A stretch of DNA of 64,000 nt, from the NCBI RefSeq assembly GCF_004362215.1, contig NZ_SNWR01000001.1, positions 1,674,001-1,738,000 on the forward strand, read 5' to 3'. This DNA is from Paractinoplanes brasiliensis (lineage in GTDB: Bacteria; Actinomycetota; Actinomycetes; Mycobacteriales; Micromonosporaceae). The position numbers were made by a program, and so were the translations under genes. Within the stretch, counting starts at the first letter, position 1. Every line of letters starts with the position of its first letter. The notes beneath the pieces are model-generated. The model had not been told where the DNA came from. It saw only the letters and a program-made list of their open reading frames with translations, and ran no database searches. Of the stretch, positions 26,527 through 35,329 are shown one piece after another.

Positions 26527-28137
26527 TTACTTGCGGCCGGACGTGATCTCTTCGCGGTCGTCGCCGCTGACCGGCGGCATGCCGGGTGAGACCGGCGCCT
26601 CGGCCGGCTTCTCGACCGGGTAGAAGAAGCCCTTCACGGCCGGGGCCAGCGCGCCGACACGGTTCATCTTCTTCGGGACGACCCAGCCGCCGTACTCCAG
26701 CGGGATCGGGTGCCCGTGGTCGTCGACCGGGCCGAGCGGCTGGTGCACCTCGACGAACTGGCCGTTCGGCAGGCGCTTGATGATGCCGGTCTCGACGCCG
26801 TGCGCCAGCACCTCACGGTCGTGCTGCTGGAGACCCAGGCAGACGCGGACCGAGATGAAGTACGCCAGCGGCGGCAGGACGATCAGCCCGATACGGCCGG
26901 CCCAGGTCATCGCGTTGAGGCTGATGTGGAACTTGTCGGCGATGACGTCGTTGGCGCCGGACAGGGTGGCGATGACGAAGAACGTGAACGCCATCGCGCC
27001 GATGCCGACGCGCTCCGGGTTGTCGCGCGGGCGCTCCAGCAGGTTGTGGATCCGCTTGTCGCCGCTCTTGCGCGCCTCGATCCAGGGCCAGAACATCGGG
27101 ACCGTGGTGAGGGCGCCCAGGCCGACCACCGCGGGCCAGAACAACGGCGGGATGCTGTAGTCGCCGATGTAGATCTGCCAGTTCGGCATGAGCCGGACCA
27201 AGCCGTCCATGAACATGACGTACCAGTCGGGCTGCGACGCCGAGGAGACCTCGGACGCGCGGTACGGGCCGAACAGCCAGATCGGGTTGATCTGGAACAG
27301 GCCCGCCATCAGCGCCACCGTGCCGAAGACGGCCATGAAGAAGCCGCCCTGCTTGAGCGCGTACCGCGGGAACATGCGCTCGCCGACCACGTTGGTGTTG
27401 GTGCGCATCGGACCCGGCCACTGGGTGTGCTTCTGCTTGAAGACCAGGCCCAGGTGGACGCTGATCAACGCGAGCAGGCCGCCCGGGATGAGCAGCACGT
27501 GCGCGATGTAGAAGCGGCCCATGATCAGATGGCCGGGGAACTCGCCGCCGAAGATCGACGCCGAGACCCAGGTGCCGACCACCGGGATCGAGAGCATGAT
27601 CGCGGAGGCGATACGCAGGCCGGTGCCGGAAAGGCCGTCGTCCGGGAGCGAGTAACCGGTGAAGCCGGCCAGGAAGCCCAGGAGGAACAGCGCCACGCCG
27701 ATGGCCCAGTTCGCCTCGCGCGGCTTGCGGTAGGCGCCGGTGAAGAAGATGCGGGCCATGTGCACGACGATTGCCGCCATGAACAGCAGCGCCGCCCAGT
27801 GGTGCATCTGGCGCATGAACAGACCACCGCGCACCTCGAACGAGAGGTGCAGCGACGACGCGTACGCCTGGGACATCTCCGTGCCGCGCAGCGCCGGGTA
27901 GGCGCCCTGGTAAGCGGTCTCGGTCATCGAGGGGTCGTAGAACAGTGTCAGGAAGACGCCGGTCAGCAACAGGATGATGAACGAGAAGAGCGCGATCTCA
28001 CCGAGCAGGAACGACCAGTGGTCGGGGAAAACCTTGTTGAGCAGGGCCCGGAGCGGGGTCGCCGCCTGGAACCGCTCGTCAACGCCCTTGGCCGCGGTGA
28101 CGGGCGCCTGCTGCAGATCTACTTTGCGGCGCTTCAC
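26527..28137 (-). CDS. qcrB: cytochrome bc1 complex cytochrome b subunit
   Basis: 536-residue cytochrome b of the actinobacterial bcc complex, which passes electrons from menaquinol to the Rieske centre and cytochrome c. Eight or more membrane helices are visible. Heme-ligand His pairs sit in MHHWAALLFMAAIVVHMARI and FYIAHVLLIPGGLLALISVHLG. The quinol-site motif is PDWY (SQPDWYVMFMDG), in place of PEWY. The long hydrophilic C terminus is typical of actinobacteria. ATG 28137 overlaps the qcrA stop by ATGA. This subunit is the target of drugs such as telacebec in mycobacteria. Confidence 0.97.
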   Translation of the reverse strand: MKRRKVDLQQAPVTAAKGVDERFQAATPLRALLNKVFPDHWSFLLGEIALFSFIILLLTGVFLTLFYDPSMTETAYQGAYPALRGTEMSQAYASSLHLSFEVRGGLFMRQMHHWAALLFMAAIVVHMARIFFTGAYRKPREANWAIGVALFLLGFLAGFTGYSLPDDGLSGTGLRIASAIMLSIPVVGTWVSASIFGGEFPGHLIMGRFYIAHVLLIPGGLLALISVHLGLVFKQKHTQWPGPMRTNTNVVGERMFPRYALKQGGFFMAVFGTVALMAGLFQINPIWLFGPYRASEVSSASQPDWYVMFMDGLVRLMPNWQIYIGDYSIPPLFWPAVVGLGALTTVPMFWPWIEARKSGDKRIHNLLERPRDNPERVGIGAMAFTFFVIATLSGANDVIADKFHISLNAMTWAGRIGLIVLPPLAYFISVRVCLGLQQHDREVLAHGVETGIIKRLPNGQFVEVHQPLGPVDDHGHPIPLEYGGWVVPKKMNRVGALAPAVKGFFYPVEKPAEAPVSPGMPPVSGDDREEITSGRK

Positions 28138-29240
28138 GGACGCTCCCAGAAGTCAGGTCCGACGGTGTCCTTGAAGTCGGACGTTGCCACGAAGAAGCCC
28201 TCCTCGTCCACCCCCAGCGGCAGCATCGGCAGCCGCCGCGTAGCGGGACCGAAGATCGGCTGGGCGTTCCGGGTGATGAGGAACTGCGACTGGTGGCAGG
28301 GGCACAGCAGGCGGTTCGTCTGCTGCTCGTACAGGCTGGCCGGGCAGCCGGCGTGCGTGCAGATCTTGGAGTACGCCACGTAGTCGTTCCACATCGACCC
28401 CCTGTTGCGCGGGTCGGCGTTGGCGGCCTCGCGGGTCGCCTCCGCGTCGTCGGAGCGCAGGTGGATCAGAAGGGTGGGCGAGTCGGCGTACTCGTTGGTC
28501 GCGCCGTGCGGGATGCCGGGGAAGACCGTCATCTGACCGCCGGTGCTGACGTCCTCGGGGCGGATCGGCGTGCCGTCCTCGCGGGTCAGCCGCACCGGCT
28601 TGCCGCCGTTCATCCCGGGGTTGAACCCGGTGGTGTACATGATCGGCAGGTCGTCCTTGTGCGGGTTCTCGATCAGGCCGCCGATCAGCGGCGCCGCGGC
28701 GACCAGGCCGATCGGGGCCAGGCCGAAGCCGATCGCGCCCTTGAGCAGCGGACGGCGCTGGACACCGTTGTTCAGCTCGTCGGCGACGAACAGCATCGTC
28801 TGGCCGGTGATCTTCTGCTCGTCGGTGGGCGACCCGCCGTCGTGGCGGGCCTGGATCGACACCTCGTGCGGCAGCAGCTTCTTGGCCCAGGCCAGGATCG
28901 CGAAACCGAGGGCGAACAGCGAGACGCCCAGCGTGATGCCGAGCAGCGGCGTGTAGTAGTCGGCCGACCCGTGGCCGAGCTCGAACCGCCACGGCCACCA
29001 GATGTAGAAGCCGAGGAAGGCCAGGGCGGCCAGGCCGGCCACGATGAACAGCAGGGCGATGTTGCGGACGACCCGCCGCTCCGCCTTGGAGTTCGTGCCC
29101 TGGAACTGCGACTCGTACGTGATGATCTCGATCTCGTCGCGGCGCAGGCCCTCTTTGACGATGTCGAAGCGTGTGAGGTTCGGGTCGTCGACGTCGACCG
29201 GCTTGGCAGCGCCGGGCGAGTCGTGATGCAGCGTGGTCAT
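28134..29240 (-). CDS. qcrA: cytochrome bc1 complex Rieske iron-sulfur subunit
   Basis: 368-residue Rieske protein with three N-terminal membrane helices, as in other actinobacteria, and a C-terminal [2Fe-2S] domain. The ligands are in CTHAGCP and CPCHQSQF, with the disulfide Cys in the same loops. It accepts electrons from menaquinol at QcrB and passes them to QcrC. ATG 29240 forms an ATGA overlap with the qcrC stop; the frame extends upstream but that start has no support. Fe-S assembly may rely on the A-type carrier encoded at 38.3 kb. Confidence 0.96.
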   Translation of the reverse strand: MTTLHHDSPGAAKPVDVDDPNLTRFDIVKEGLRRDEIEIITYESQFQGTNSKAERRVVRNIALLFIVAGLAALAFLGFYIWWPWRFELGHGSADYYTPLLGITLGVSLFALGFAILAWAKKLLPHEVSIQARHDGGSPTDEQKITGQTMLFVADELNNGVQRRPLLKGAIGFGLAPIGLVAAAPLIGGLIENPHKDDLPIMYTTGFNPGMNGGKPVRLTREDGTPIRPEDVSTGGQMTVFPGIPHGATNEYADSPTLLIHLRSDDAEATREAANADPRNRGSMWNDYVAYSKICTHAGCPASLYEQQTNRLLCPCHQSQFLITRNAQPIFGPATRRLPMLPLGVDEEGFFVATSDFKDTVGPDFWERP

Positions 29241-30085
29241 GACTTCCCCGCAATCCACAGCGACGTGAAGACCAGGAGCGTGATGCCGACGAGGAAGATC
29301 GCGATACCCTCGGTCGACGGGCCGTAACGGCCCAGGTTGAACAGACCGCCCGGGTCCTTGTCCTCCTGCAGCTGCAGGGTGATGTAGGTGATGATCTCGC
29401 GCTTCTCTTCGGGCGTGAGCTGGTTGTCACCGAACACCGGCATGTTCTGCGGGCCGGTCAGCATCGCCGCGTAGATCGTCTCGGGGGTCGCGTCGTGCAG
29501 CGCGGGGGCGAACTTGCCCGACGAGAGCGCGCCGCCGGCGCCGCCGAAGCTGTGACATGAGGTGCAGTTGACCCGGAACAGCTCGCCGCCGCGAGCGATC
29601 GCCTCGGGGTTGTCCTCCAGGCTCTCGACCAGCTCACCGGAGGGCAGCTGGGGGCCTCCGCCCAGCTCCTGGATGTACTGGCCGAGCTGCTTGGTCTGGT
29701 TCTTGTCGAACTGCGGCTTCTTTGCCTCGGCCTGAGCCTCCTGCCGGGTCATCGGCATGCGGCCGGTGCCCACCTGGAACTCGACCGACGCCGAGCCGAC
29801 GCCGATCAGGCTCGGCCCGCGGTCGTCGACACCCTGGCCGTCGCGCCCGTGGCAGCTGATGCAGCTGTTGTCGTAGAGCTGCTTGCCCTCTTGAGCCGTG
29901 GCGGACAGCTGCCTCGGTTCGTCGGCGAACGCGCCCGGCGCGAACGCGGTGTAAACGCCGCCGGCGAGCGCGAGCGCGGCGACCATGCGGGTGGCCGCCC
30001 CGAGACGCCGCCGCGCCTTGCTCGGCGCGCCTCGCCGCCGGGAGAACACCCGGAGGCGCCGGCCGGCGGGGGTGTCTGAAGTCAT
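29237..30085 (-). CDS. qcrC: cytochrome bc1 complex diheme cytochrome c subunit
   Basis: 282-residue diheme cytochrome c, the electron bridge inside the bcc-aa3 supercomplex. An N-terminal signal/anchor (MVAALALAGGVYTAFAPGAFA) leads to the extracytoplasmic face. Two heme sites, CISCHG and CTSCHS, lie about 100 residues apart, each with a later Met-containing loop (MPMT, MPVF). A C-terminal helix (IAIFLVGITLLVFTSLWI) anchors it. ATG 30085 has AGAGGGA eight bases upstream; an upstream GTG-type start at 30121 lacks one. Confidence 0.96.
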   Translation of the reverse strand: MTSDTPAGRRLRVFSRRRGAPSKARRRLGAATRMVAALALAGGVYTAFAPGAFADEPRQLSATAQEGKQLYDNSCISCHGRDGQGVDDRGPSLIGVGSASVEFQVGTGRMPMTRQEAQAEAKKPQFDKNQTKQLGQYIQELGGGPQLPSGELVESLEDNPEAIARGGELFRVNCTSCHSFGGAGGALSSGKFAPALHDATPETIYAAMLTGPQNMPVFGDNQLTPEEKREIITYITLQLQEDKDPGGLFNLGRYGPSTEGIAIFLVGITLLVFTSLWIAGKS

Positions 30086-30137
30086 GGGTTGTATCCCTCT
30101 GCGTTTTGACCAGAAGCTCATGGACGGGCGTGCGGCT

Positions 30138-30737
30138 CTACTGCAGCCAATAGATCATGGCGAACAGCGCGATCCACACGATGTCCACGAAGTGCCAGTA
30201 GTACGACACCACGATCGCCGAGGTGGCCTGCGCCGGGGTGAACCTGCCCATCGTCGTGCGGATCATGTAGACGATGAAGGCGATCAGGCCGCCGGTGACG
30301 TGCAGGCCGTGGAAGCCGGTGGTCAGGTAGAACATCGAGCCGTACCCGTCGCCGTTGAGCTTGATGCCCTCGCTGACGAGAGTGCGGTACTCGTTCGCCT
30401 GCCCGAGCACGAAGATCAGGCCCATCACGAAGGTGATGGTGAACCAGCGCCGCAGCGCGAACACATCACCCTTCTCCGCCGCGAAGACGCCCAGCTGGCA
30501 CGTGACCGAGGAGAGAACCAGGATCACCGTGAACGTCGTCGCGTACGGCAGGTCGAGGTGCGGGGTGTGGTGCTCCCACATCTCGTAGTCCGCCGCGCGG
30601 ATCGAGAAGTACATCGCGAACAAGGCCGCGAAGAACATGAGCTCGCTGGAGAGCCACACGATCGTGCCGACGCTCACCATGTTGGGTCGCGTCAGCGAGT
30701 GGATCCTGCTCTTGTCGATGGCTGAGGCCGCTGTCAC
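30138..30737 (-). CDS. ctaE: cytochrome c oxidase subunit III
   Basis: 199-residue five-helix subunit III of the aa3 oxidase. Family features: MVSVGTIVWLSSELMFFAALFAMYFSIR, GGLIAFIVYMIRT, and the terminal SYYWHFVDIVWIALFAMIYWLQ. It stabilises the catalytic subunit and may guide proton uptake. Its gene is 52 bp upstream of qcrC on the same strand, so ctaE-qcrCAB form one operon as in M. tuberculosis. Confidence 0.95.
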   Translation of the reverse strand: MTAASAIDKSRIHSLTRPNMVSVGTIVWLSSELMFFAALFAMYFSIRAADYEMWEHHTPHLDLPYATTFTVILVLSSVTCQLGVFAAEKGDVFALRRWFTITFVMGLIFVLGQANEYRTLVSEGIKLNGDGYGSMFYLTTGFHGLHVTGGLIAFIVYMIRTTMGRFTPAQATSAIVVSYYWHFVDIVWIALFAMIYWLQ

Positions 30738-30836
30738 GGGCTCATTATTGCCCCGCGATCAGTCCAACGTGCTGCGGGGGGTCGAATTCGTCGCACGAGT
30801 TGCAGCCCGGCGCATCGGGCGCCGATCGGGTAGGCC

Positions 30837-30842
30837 TAGCCT
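30837..30842 (+). promoter_or_regulatory. -10 box TAGCCT for leaderless ctaG-like gene
   Basis: TAGCCT ends 6 nt before GTG 30849 and only 3 nt before GTG 30846, so 30849 is the better start. Confidence 0.45.
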
Positions 30843-30848
30843 CGAGTG

Positions 30849-31823
30849 GTGCACCTAGCCGAAACGCCCACACTCGCCGCCTCCGGCGGGGATACTGTCC
30901 TTCCGCCGTTCACTCCGGGCGTGATCTTCACCGAGATCCACCTGGGCAGCCTGATCGCGCTGTTCCTGCTCGTGGCGGCGGCGTTGTACGGCTACGGCGT
31001 TCACCGGCTGCGGCAGCGGGGTGACGCCTGGCCGGTGGGCCGCACGGTGGCGTTCGTCGCCGGTGGACTCGGCTCGATCGCGGCCGTCGCGGTGACCGGC
31101 ATCGAGGCGTACGACACCACGCTGATCTCGGTGCACATGGTGCAGCACATGGTGCTCTCGATGGTCGGCCCGATCTTCCTGGCGCTCGGCGCGCCGGTGA
31201 CGCTGGCGCTGCGCACGCTGCCCGCCTCGCCCCGCAGGAAGCTGCTCGCCGTCGTGCACAGCCGGGTCGCCCGGGTCCTGACGTTTCCGCTGGTCGCGTT
31301 CGGAATCTTCGTGGCCAACCCGTTCGTCCTCTACTTCACCGACCTCTACCGGCAGACACTGCTGCACTCCTGGCTGCACGAGTTCATCCACGTGCACTTC
31401 ATCGTCACCGGCTGCCTGTTCTTCTGGCCGCTGCTGGGCCTGGACCCGCTGCCCGGCCGCTGGCCCTACCCCGGCCGCGCGCTGCTCATGGTGCTGTCGG
31501 TGCCGTTCCACACCGTGCTCGGTCTGACGATCATGCAGAGCAAGACGCTGCTGGCCGGCGACTACTACCCGAACCTGGGCCTGAGCTGGCTGGATCCGGC
31601 CGCCGACCAGGTCACGGCCGGCGGCATCCTGTGGGCCGGCGGCGAGCTCGTCAGCGTCACCATGCTGGGCATCCTGGTGCTGCAGTGGGTCCGCCAGTCC
31701 GAGCGCGAGGCCCGGCGCATCGACCGCGCGCTGGATCGTCAGGAGGCGGAGGACGCCCGGCGGGATGCTGCCAAGATCACAAACGGGGCCCCCGCCGACA
31801 CCCCGGGGTCCGACACCCCCTGA
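30849..31823 (+). CDS. ctaG: cytochrome c oxidase assembly protein, caa3 CtaG type
   Basis: 324-residue protein with about seven membrane helices, resembling the CtaG/CtaG-like family that helps insert copper into cytochrome oxidase. SVHMVQHMVLSMVGPIFLALGAP and LHEFIHVHFIVTGCLFFWPLLG supply His/Met residues for metal handling, and WPYPGRALLMVLSVPFHTVLG is conserved. The C-terminal tail is charged. It is transcribed divergently from ctaE over about 110 bp, in keeping with a role in building the same oxidase. This CtaG type is unrelated to the Cox11-type CtaG. Confidence 0.85.
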   Translation: MHLAETPTLAASGGDTVLPPFTPGVIFTEIHLGSLIALFLLVAAALYGYGVHRLRQRGDAWPVGRTVAFVAGGLGSIAAVAVTGIEAYDTTLISVHMVQHMVLSMVGPIFLALGAPVTLALRTLPASPRRKLLAVVHSRVARVLTFPLVAFGIFVANPFVLYFTDLYRQTLLHSWLHEFIHVHFIVTGCLFFWPLLGLDPLPGRWPYPGRALLMVLSVPFHTVLGLTIMQSKTLLAGDYYPNLGLSWLDPAADQVTAGGILWAGGELVSVTMLGILVLQWVRQSEREARRIDRALDRQEAEDARRDAAKITNGAPADTPGSDTP

Positions 31824-31873
31824 GCGGTTCCGTTACGATCGGCGAGCACCTACGACGCGAACCGGGGCACACC

Positions 31874-32308
31874 ATGAGCGACGAACCGACTCAGTACACG
31901 GTCCTGCTGTACAGCGACGACGCCGCTGTGCGCGACCGCATCCGGATGGCGATCGGGGTGCGACCCGCCGCCGACCTCAAGGTCGAGTTCGCCGATGCCT
32001 CCACCTGGGAGGACTGCCGCGACCTGCTCGACAAGTACGAGATCGACCTGATGGTGCTCGACGGCGAGGCGGCGCCCGCCGGCGGCCTGGGCATCGCCCG
32101 GCAGACCAAGGACGAGTACGCCACTCCCCCGCCCGTCTGCGTCGTGCTGGCCCGCGCCGCCGACCGCTGGCTCGCGGCGTACGCGCAGGTCGACCAGACC
32201 CTGATCGCGCCGCTCGACCCGGTCACGACCGGCCGGACGATCGCCGCGATGCTCCGCGCCCGCCGCAACGGGGCGATCCCCCTGGGCACGCTCGGCACGC
32301 TCGGTTAG
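31874..32308 (+). CDS. receiver-like (response-regulator fold) protein without output domain
   Basis: 144-residue protein with a CheY-like pattern: VLLYSDDAAVRDRI for the first strand, LMVLDGEAAPAGG in the position of the phosphoacceptor loop, VVLARAADRWL for strand four, and a C-terminal helix. The acidic residues DD and D are present, but the strand-five Lys is not obvious (the segment reads TLIAPLDPV). It may be a divergent or pseudo-receiver. It lies 50 bp after ctaG and 28 bp before trpD. Confidence 0.65.
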   Translation: MSDEPTQYTVLLYSDDAAVRDRIRMAIGVRPAADLKVEFADASTWEDCRDLLDKYEIDLMVLDGEAAPAGGLGIARQTKDEYATPPPVCVVLARAADRWLAAYAQVDQTLIAPLDPVTTGRTIAAMLRARRNGAIPLGTLGTLG

Positions 32309-32336
32309 ATCCCCCACAGACGAAAGGGCCCCCGCC

Positions 32337-33395
32337 GTGGGCGCACGCACCTGGCCGAACCTGACGAGCGCCCTGCTGCGGGGCGAAGAGCTCGGGACCC
32401 CCGACACGGCCTGGGCCATGGGCGAGATCATGGCGGGCAACGCCACGCCGGCCCAGATCGCCGGTTTCGCGATCGCGCTGCGCGCCAAGGGTGAGACCCC
32501 GGGCGAGCTGGCCGGCCTGGTCGAGGCGATGCTGGCCAACGCCACCCTGGTCGAGCTGCCGGAGCCCGTACGCACCGACGCTGTCGACGTGGTCGGGACG
32601 GGCGGCGACCGGGCCAACACCGTCAACATCTCCACGATGGCGGCGATCATCACAGCCGCCTCGGGTGTGACAGTGGTCAAGCACGGCAACCGGTCCGCCT
32701 CGTCCAGCACGGGCACGGCCGACCTGCTCGAGCACTTCGGCATCCCGCTCGACCTGGGCCCCGAGGGCGTCGCGAGCACGGTGACCGACGCCGGCATGGG
32801 CTTCTGCTTCGCGGCCCGCTTCCACCCCGGCATGCGGCACGCCGCGGTGACCCGGCGCGAACTGGGCGTGCCCACCTTCTTCAACGTGCTCGGCCCGCTG
32901 ACCAACCCGGCCCGGCCGACCGCGGCCGCCGTCGGCTGTTTCGACCCGCGCATGGCGCCGGTCATGGCGGCCGTCTTCGCCCGGCGTGGCGACTCGGCCC
33001 TGGTGATGCGCGGCGAGGACGGCCTCGACGAGTTCACCACCTCGGCTCCGACCCGCCTCTGGCAGGCCAAGGACGGCCAGGTCACGGAACACGTGATCGA
33101 CGCCGTCGAGCTGGGCCTGCCGCGCAGCGAGCCGGGGGCCCTGCGGGGCGGGGACACTGCTTTCAACGCCGAGGTGGCGCACCGGACGTTTGCCGGCGAG
33201 CCCGGCCCGGTGCGGGACGCTGTCGTGCTGAACGCGGCGGCGGCGCTGTCCGCGCACGCGGGCTTCCCCGGCGACCTGAGGGACACGCTGCGGGCCGGAA
33301 TAGCCCGGGCCCAGGAAACGATCGACTCCGGCGCGGCAACGGCTCAGCTGGCCCGCTGGGTGGACGCGGCGCAGAAGGCCAAGGCCGCGGAGTAA
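32337..33395 (+). CDS. trpD: anthranilate phosphoribosyltransferase
   Basis: 352-residue TrpD, second step of tryptophan synthesis from chorismate: anthranilate plus PRPP gives phosphoribosylanthranilate. The PRPP site GTGGDRANTVNIST and KHGNRSASSSTGTADLLE are complete. FAARFHPGMRHAA holds the anthranilate-site Arg and NVLGPLTNPARP is conserved. GTG 32337 follows GAAAGGG. No other trp genes are adjacent, as in M. tuberculosis, where trpD also sits near ctaE. Confidence 0.95.
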   Translation: MGARTWPNLTSALLRGEELGTPDTAWAMGEIMAGNATPAQIAGFAIALRAKGETPGELAGLVEAMLANATLVELPEPVRTDAVDVVGTGGDRANTVNISTMAAIITAASGVTVVKHGNRSASSSTGTADLLEHFGIPLDLGPEGVASTVTDAGMGFCFAARFHPGMRHAAVTRRELGVPTFFNVLGPLTNPARPTAAAVGCFDPRMAPVMAAVFARRGDSALVMRGEDGLDEFTTSAPTRLWQAKDGQVTEHVIDAVELGLPRSEPGALRGGDTAFNAEVAHRTFAGEPGPVRDAVVLNAAAALSAHAGFPGDLRDTLRAGIARAQETIDSGAATAQLARWVDAAQKAKAAE

Positions 33396-33514
33396 CCGCG
33401 TACGAGCAATTTCACAGCGGACACGCCGCGAGCAATACGCCCAAATGCCGGATTTACGTGGCAGCGTCGGAAGGAGTTTCGGGTAATCCACCTTCCGGCG
33501 AAGAGGAGCCACCC

Positions 33515-33706
33515 GTGTCCGATCAGGAACCCCGCTGCGTCATCTGCGGCAGCGACATGCTGTTCGAGGTCCCGGCCGCGCCCGACGGCCAGGTGGAAGA
33601 GCTGGTCTGCCGCCGCTGCGGCGCAGCCGAGGTGGTGACCCCGGTTGTGGCCCACCTCTGGCCCGCCAGGCAGCTCTCTGTCCCCCACCAACGCCGCGCC
33701 GCCTGA
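33515..33706 (+). CDS. small zinc-ribbon protein
   Basis: 63-residue protein with CVICGSD and CRRCGAA, two CxxC knuckles about 26 residues apart, predicting a zinc ribbon. No catalytic domain is present. GTG 33515 has AAGAGGAG seven bases upstream. A bidirectional terminator follows. Function unknown. Confidence 0.65.
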   Translation: MSDQEPRCVICGSDMLFEVPAAPDGQVEELVCRRCGAAEVVTPVVAHLWPARQLSVPHQRRAA

Positions 33707-33722
33707 CGCGAACCCCAGAAAC

Positions 33723-33758
33723 AGTAAGGCCCGCGCCCCAGGGGACGCGGGCCTTACT
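33723..33758. terminator. bidirectional terminator between zinc-ribbon gene and ctaF
   Basis: AGTAAGGCCCGCG and CGCGGGCCTTACT form a perfect 13-bp stem with a 10-nt loop in the gap between two convergent genes. Confidence 0.85.
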
Positions 33759-33767
33759 GACGCTAAA

Positions 33768-34193
33768 TCAGTGCTCGGCGGGATGCCTGGTGCCGGTGTA
33801 GTACTCGAAGATCATGGCGGACGACGCGACGATCACCATGATCAGGCCCAGCGCCAGCAGCCACCACATCCAGAACACCAGGCCGAGGCCCGCCACCGTA
33901 GCCGACAGCGCGATGCCGAACGGCCAGTAGCTGCCCGGGCTGAAGAAGCCGATCTCGCCGGCGCCCTCGGCGATCTCGCCGTCCTCGCGGTCTTCCGGAC
34001 GCAGGTCGATGCGCCGGGCCACGAACCAGAAGAAGCCGCCGCACATCGAGCAGAGCAGTCCGGACAGGATCAGCGCGACCGTGCCGATCCACTCCAGATG
34101 GCCGGTGGCCCCGTGGGTGTAGAAGCCGTAGACGACCGCCGCGCCGAAGAGGAAGACCGCGACGCCGGCAAAGATCTTGTATTCGGTACGCAC
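33768..34193 (-). CDS. ctaF: cytochrome c oxidase subunit IV (actinobacterial)
   Basis: 141-residue actinobacterial subunit IV with four membrane helices (KIFAGVAVFLFGAAVVYGF, LILSGLLCSMCGGFFWF, FGIALSATVAGLGLVFWMWW, LGLIMVIVASSAMIFEYY). EIGFFSPGSYWPFGIALSA between helices two and three is characteristic. It is specific to the supercomplex oxidase. It starts 7 bp after ctaC; ctaD (subunit I), which lies between them in some actinobacteria, is absent here. Confidence 0.93.
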   Translation of the reverse strand: MRTEYKIFAGVAVFLFGAAVVYGFYTHGATGHLEWIGTVALILSGLLCSMCGGFFWFVARRIDLRPEDREDGEIAEGAGEIGFFSPGSYWPFGIALSATVAGLGLVFWMWWLLALGLIMVIVASSAMIFEYYTGTRHPAEH

Positions 34194-34200
34194 GCTGTCC

Positions 34201-35160
34201 CTACTTCCCGGCCGTCACGGCCGCACCGGCCGGCGCCGCCACGGCGCCGCGCTGGTTCCAGCTGTTCTTCTGGCGCCGCGTGTCGAACGGCTCGGTCGTG
34301 GTGGCGTACGCCTGGTCGCCGGTGAAGCCGATGGCCGCCATCGCTTCCTGCGTGGAGGCGCCGTCGCGCTTGGCCGCGAGGAACTGGTCGAAGCGTTCGG
34401 ACGACACCGCCACGAGCTCGAAGTTCATGAAGGCGTGGTACGTGCCGCAGAGCTCGGCGCAGCGGCCGACGTAGCGGCCTTCCTTGTCGAGGGTGATCTC
34501 GAAGGTGTTGCGCACGTTGCCCGGGAAGACGTCCCGCTTGAACAGGATCTCGGGGACCCAGAACGAGTGGATGACGTCGCGGCTGGTCTCCTCGAACCGG
34601 ATCTTCTCGTTGGTGGGGAGGACCAGGATCGGGATGACGTCGGACGAGCCGACGGTCGAGGCGACCGTGTTGGCCTCGGCGCCCATGCCGTCGCGGTAGT
34701 TGAACTGCCAGTTCCACTTGAACGCGACGACCTCGACGACCTGGTCGGGGTTTTTCGAGAGCTTGTCCACGTCGGTCTGCACGACGGCCGTGTAATAGAA
34801 GAGGATCGCCACGATCAGCACCGGGGTGACCGTGTAGAGGACCTCCATCGGCATGTTGAACCGGGTCTGCACGGGCAGCTCGTCGCCGCGCTTGCGGTAC
34901 CGGATGACGCACCAGAAGATCAGGCCCCACACGAAGATGCCGACGATCAGGGCCGCGATCACCGAGGCGATCCACAGGTCGTACATCTTGTGCGCCTGCA
35001 GCGTGATGCCCTTGCCAGGCCATCCGAAGTGGCCGAAGGCGTCCCCGACGCCCTCAAGGGAACATCCCGAGAGCAGCATCAGCAGCGCCGTCCCGCTGAA
35101 GCCCAGCCCGGCCATCCGGACTGCAGCTCGCGACCGCGCGGCCGAACTCTTTGCGCTCAC
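34201..35160 (-). CDS. ctaC: cytochrome c oxidase subunit II
   Basis: 319-residue subunit II, which receives electrons from cytochrome c at the CuA centre. The N terminus has a lipoprotein signal with lipobox LSGC (LLMLLSGCSLEG). Two membrane helices follow. The CuA ligands are in CAELCGTYHAFM, with the earlier His in IHSFWVPE. A C-terminal Ala-rich extension is short. It is the first gene of a ctaC-ctaF unit. Confidence 0.96.
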   Translation of the reverse strand: MSAKSSAARSRAAVRMAGLGFSGTALLMLLSGCSLEGVGDAFGHFGWPGKGITLQAHKMYDLWIASVIAALIVGIFVWGLIFWCVIRYRKRGDELPVQTRFNMPMEVLYTVTPVLIVAILFYYTAVVQTDVDKLSKNPDQVVEVVAFKWNWQFNYRDGMGAEANTVASTVGSSDVIPILVLPTNEKIRFEETSRDVIHSFWVPEILFKRDVFPGNVRNTFEITLDKEGRYVGRCAELCGTYHAFMNFELVAVSSERFDQFLAAKRDGASTQEAMAAIGFTGDQAYATTTEPFDTRRQKNSWNQRGAVAAPAGAAVTAGK

Positions 35161-35316
35161 CTGCTTTTGCCTCCTTAGCAGCGCCGCCTCCCGCCCGAAA
35201 CGGACACGAGTGGCCAGGCGTTACCGACGGTCGCACATTACTCGACCAGGCCCTGCCGCACCTGTGCGGGGGTCCGATCTTCGACCGTGCGCGTATACCC
35301 CTCGACAATCGGACGA

Positions 35317-35322
35317 TACCGT
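35317..35322 (+). promoter_or_regulatory. -10 box TACCGT for leaderless desulfurase gene
   Basis: TACCGT ends 7 nt before GTG 35330; no ribosome site is present. Confidence 0.45.
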
Positions 35323-35329
35323 TCCCAGG

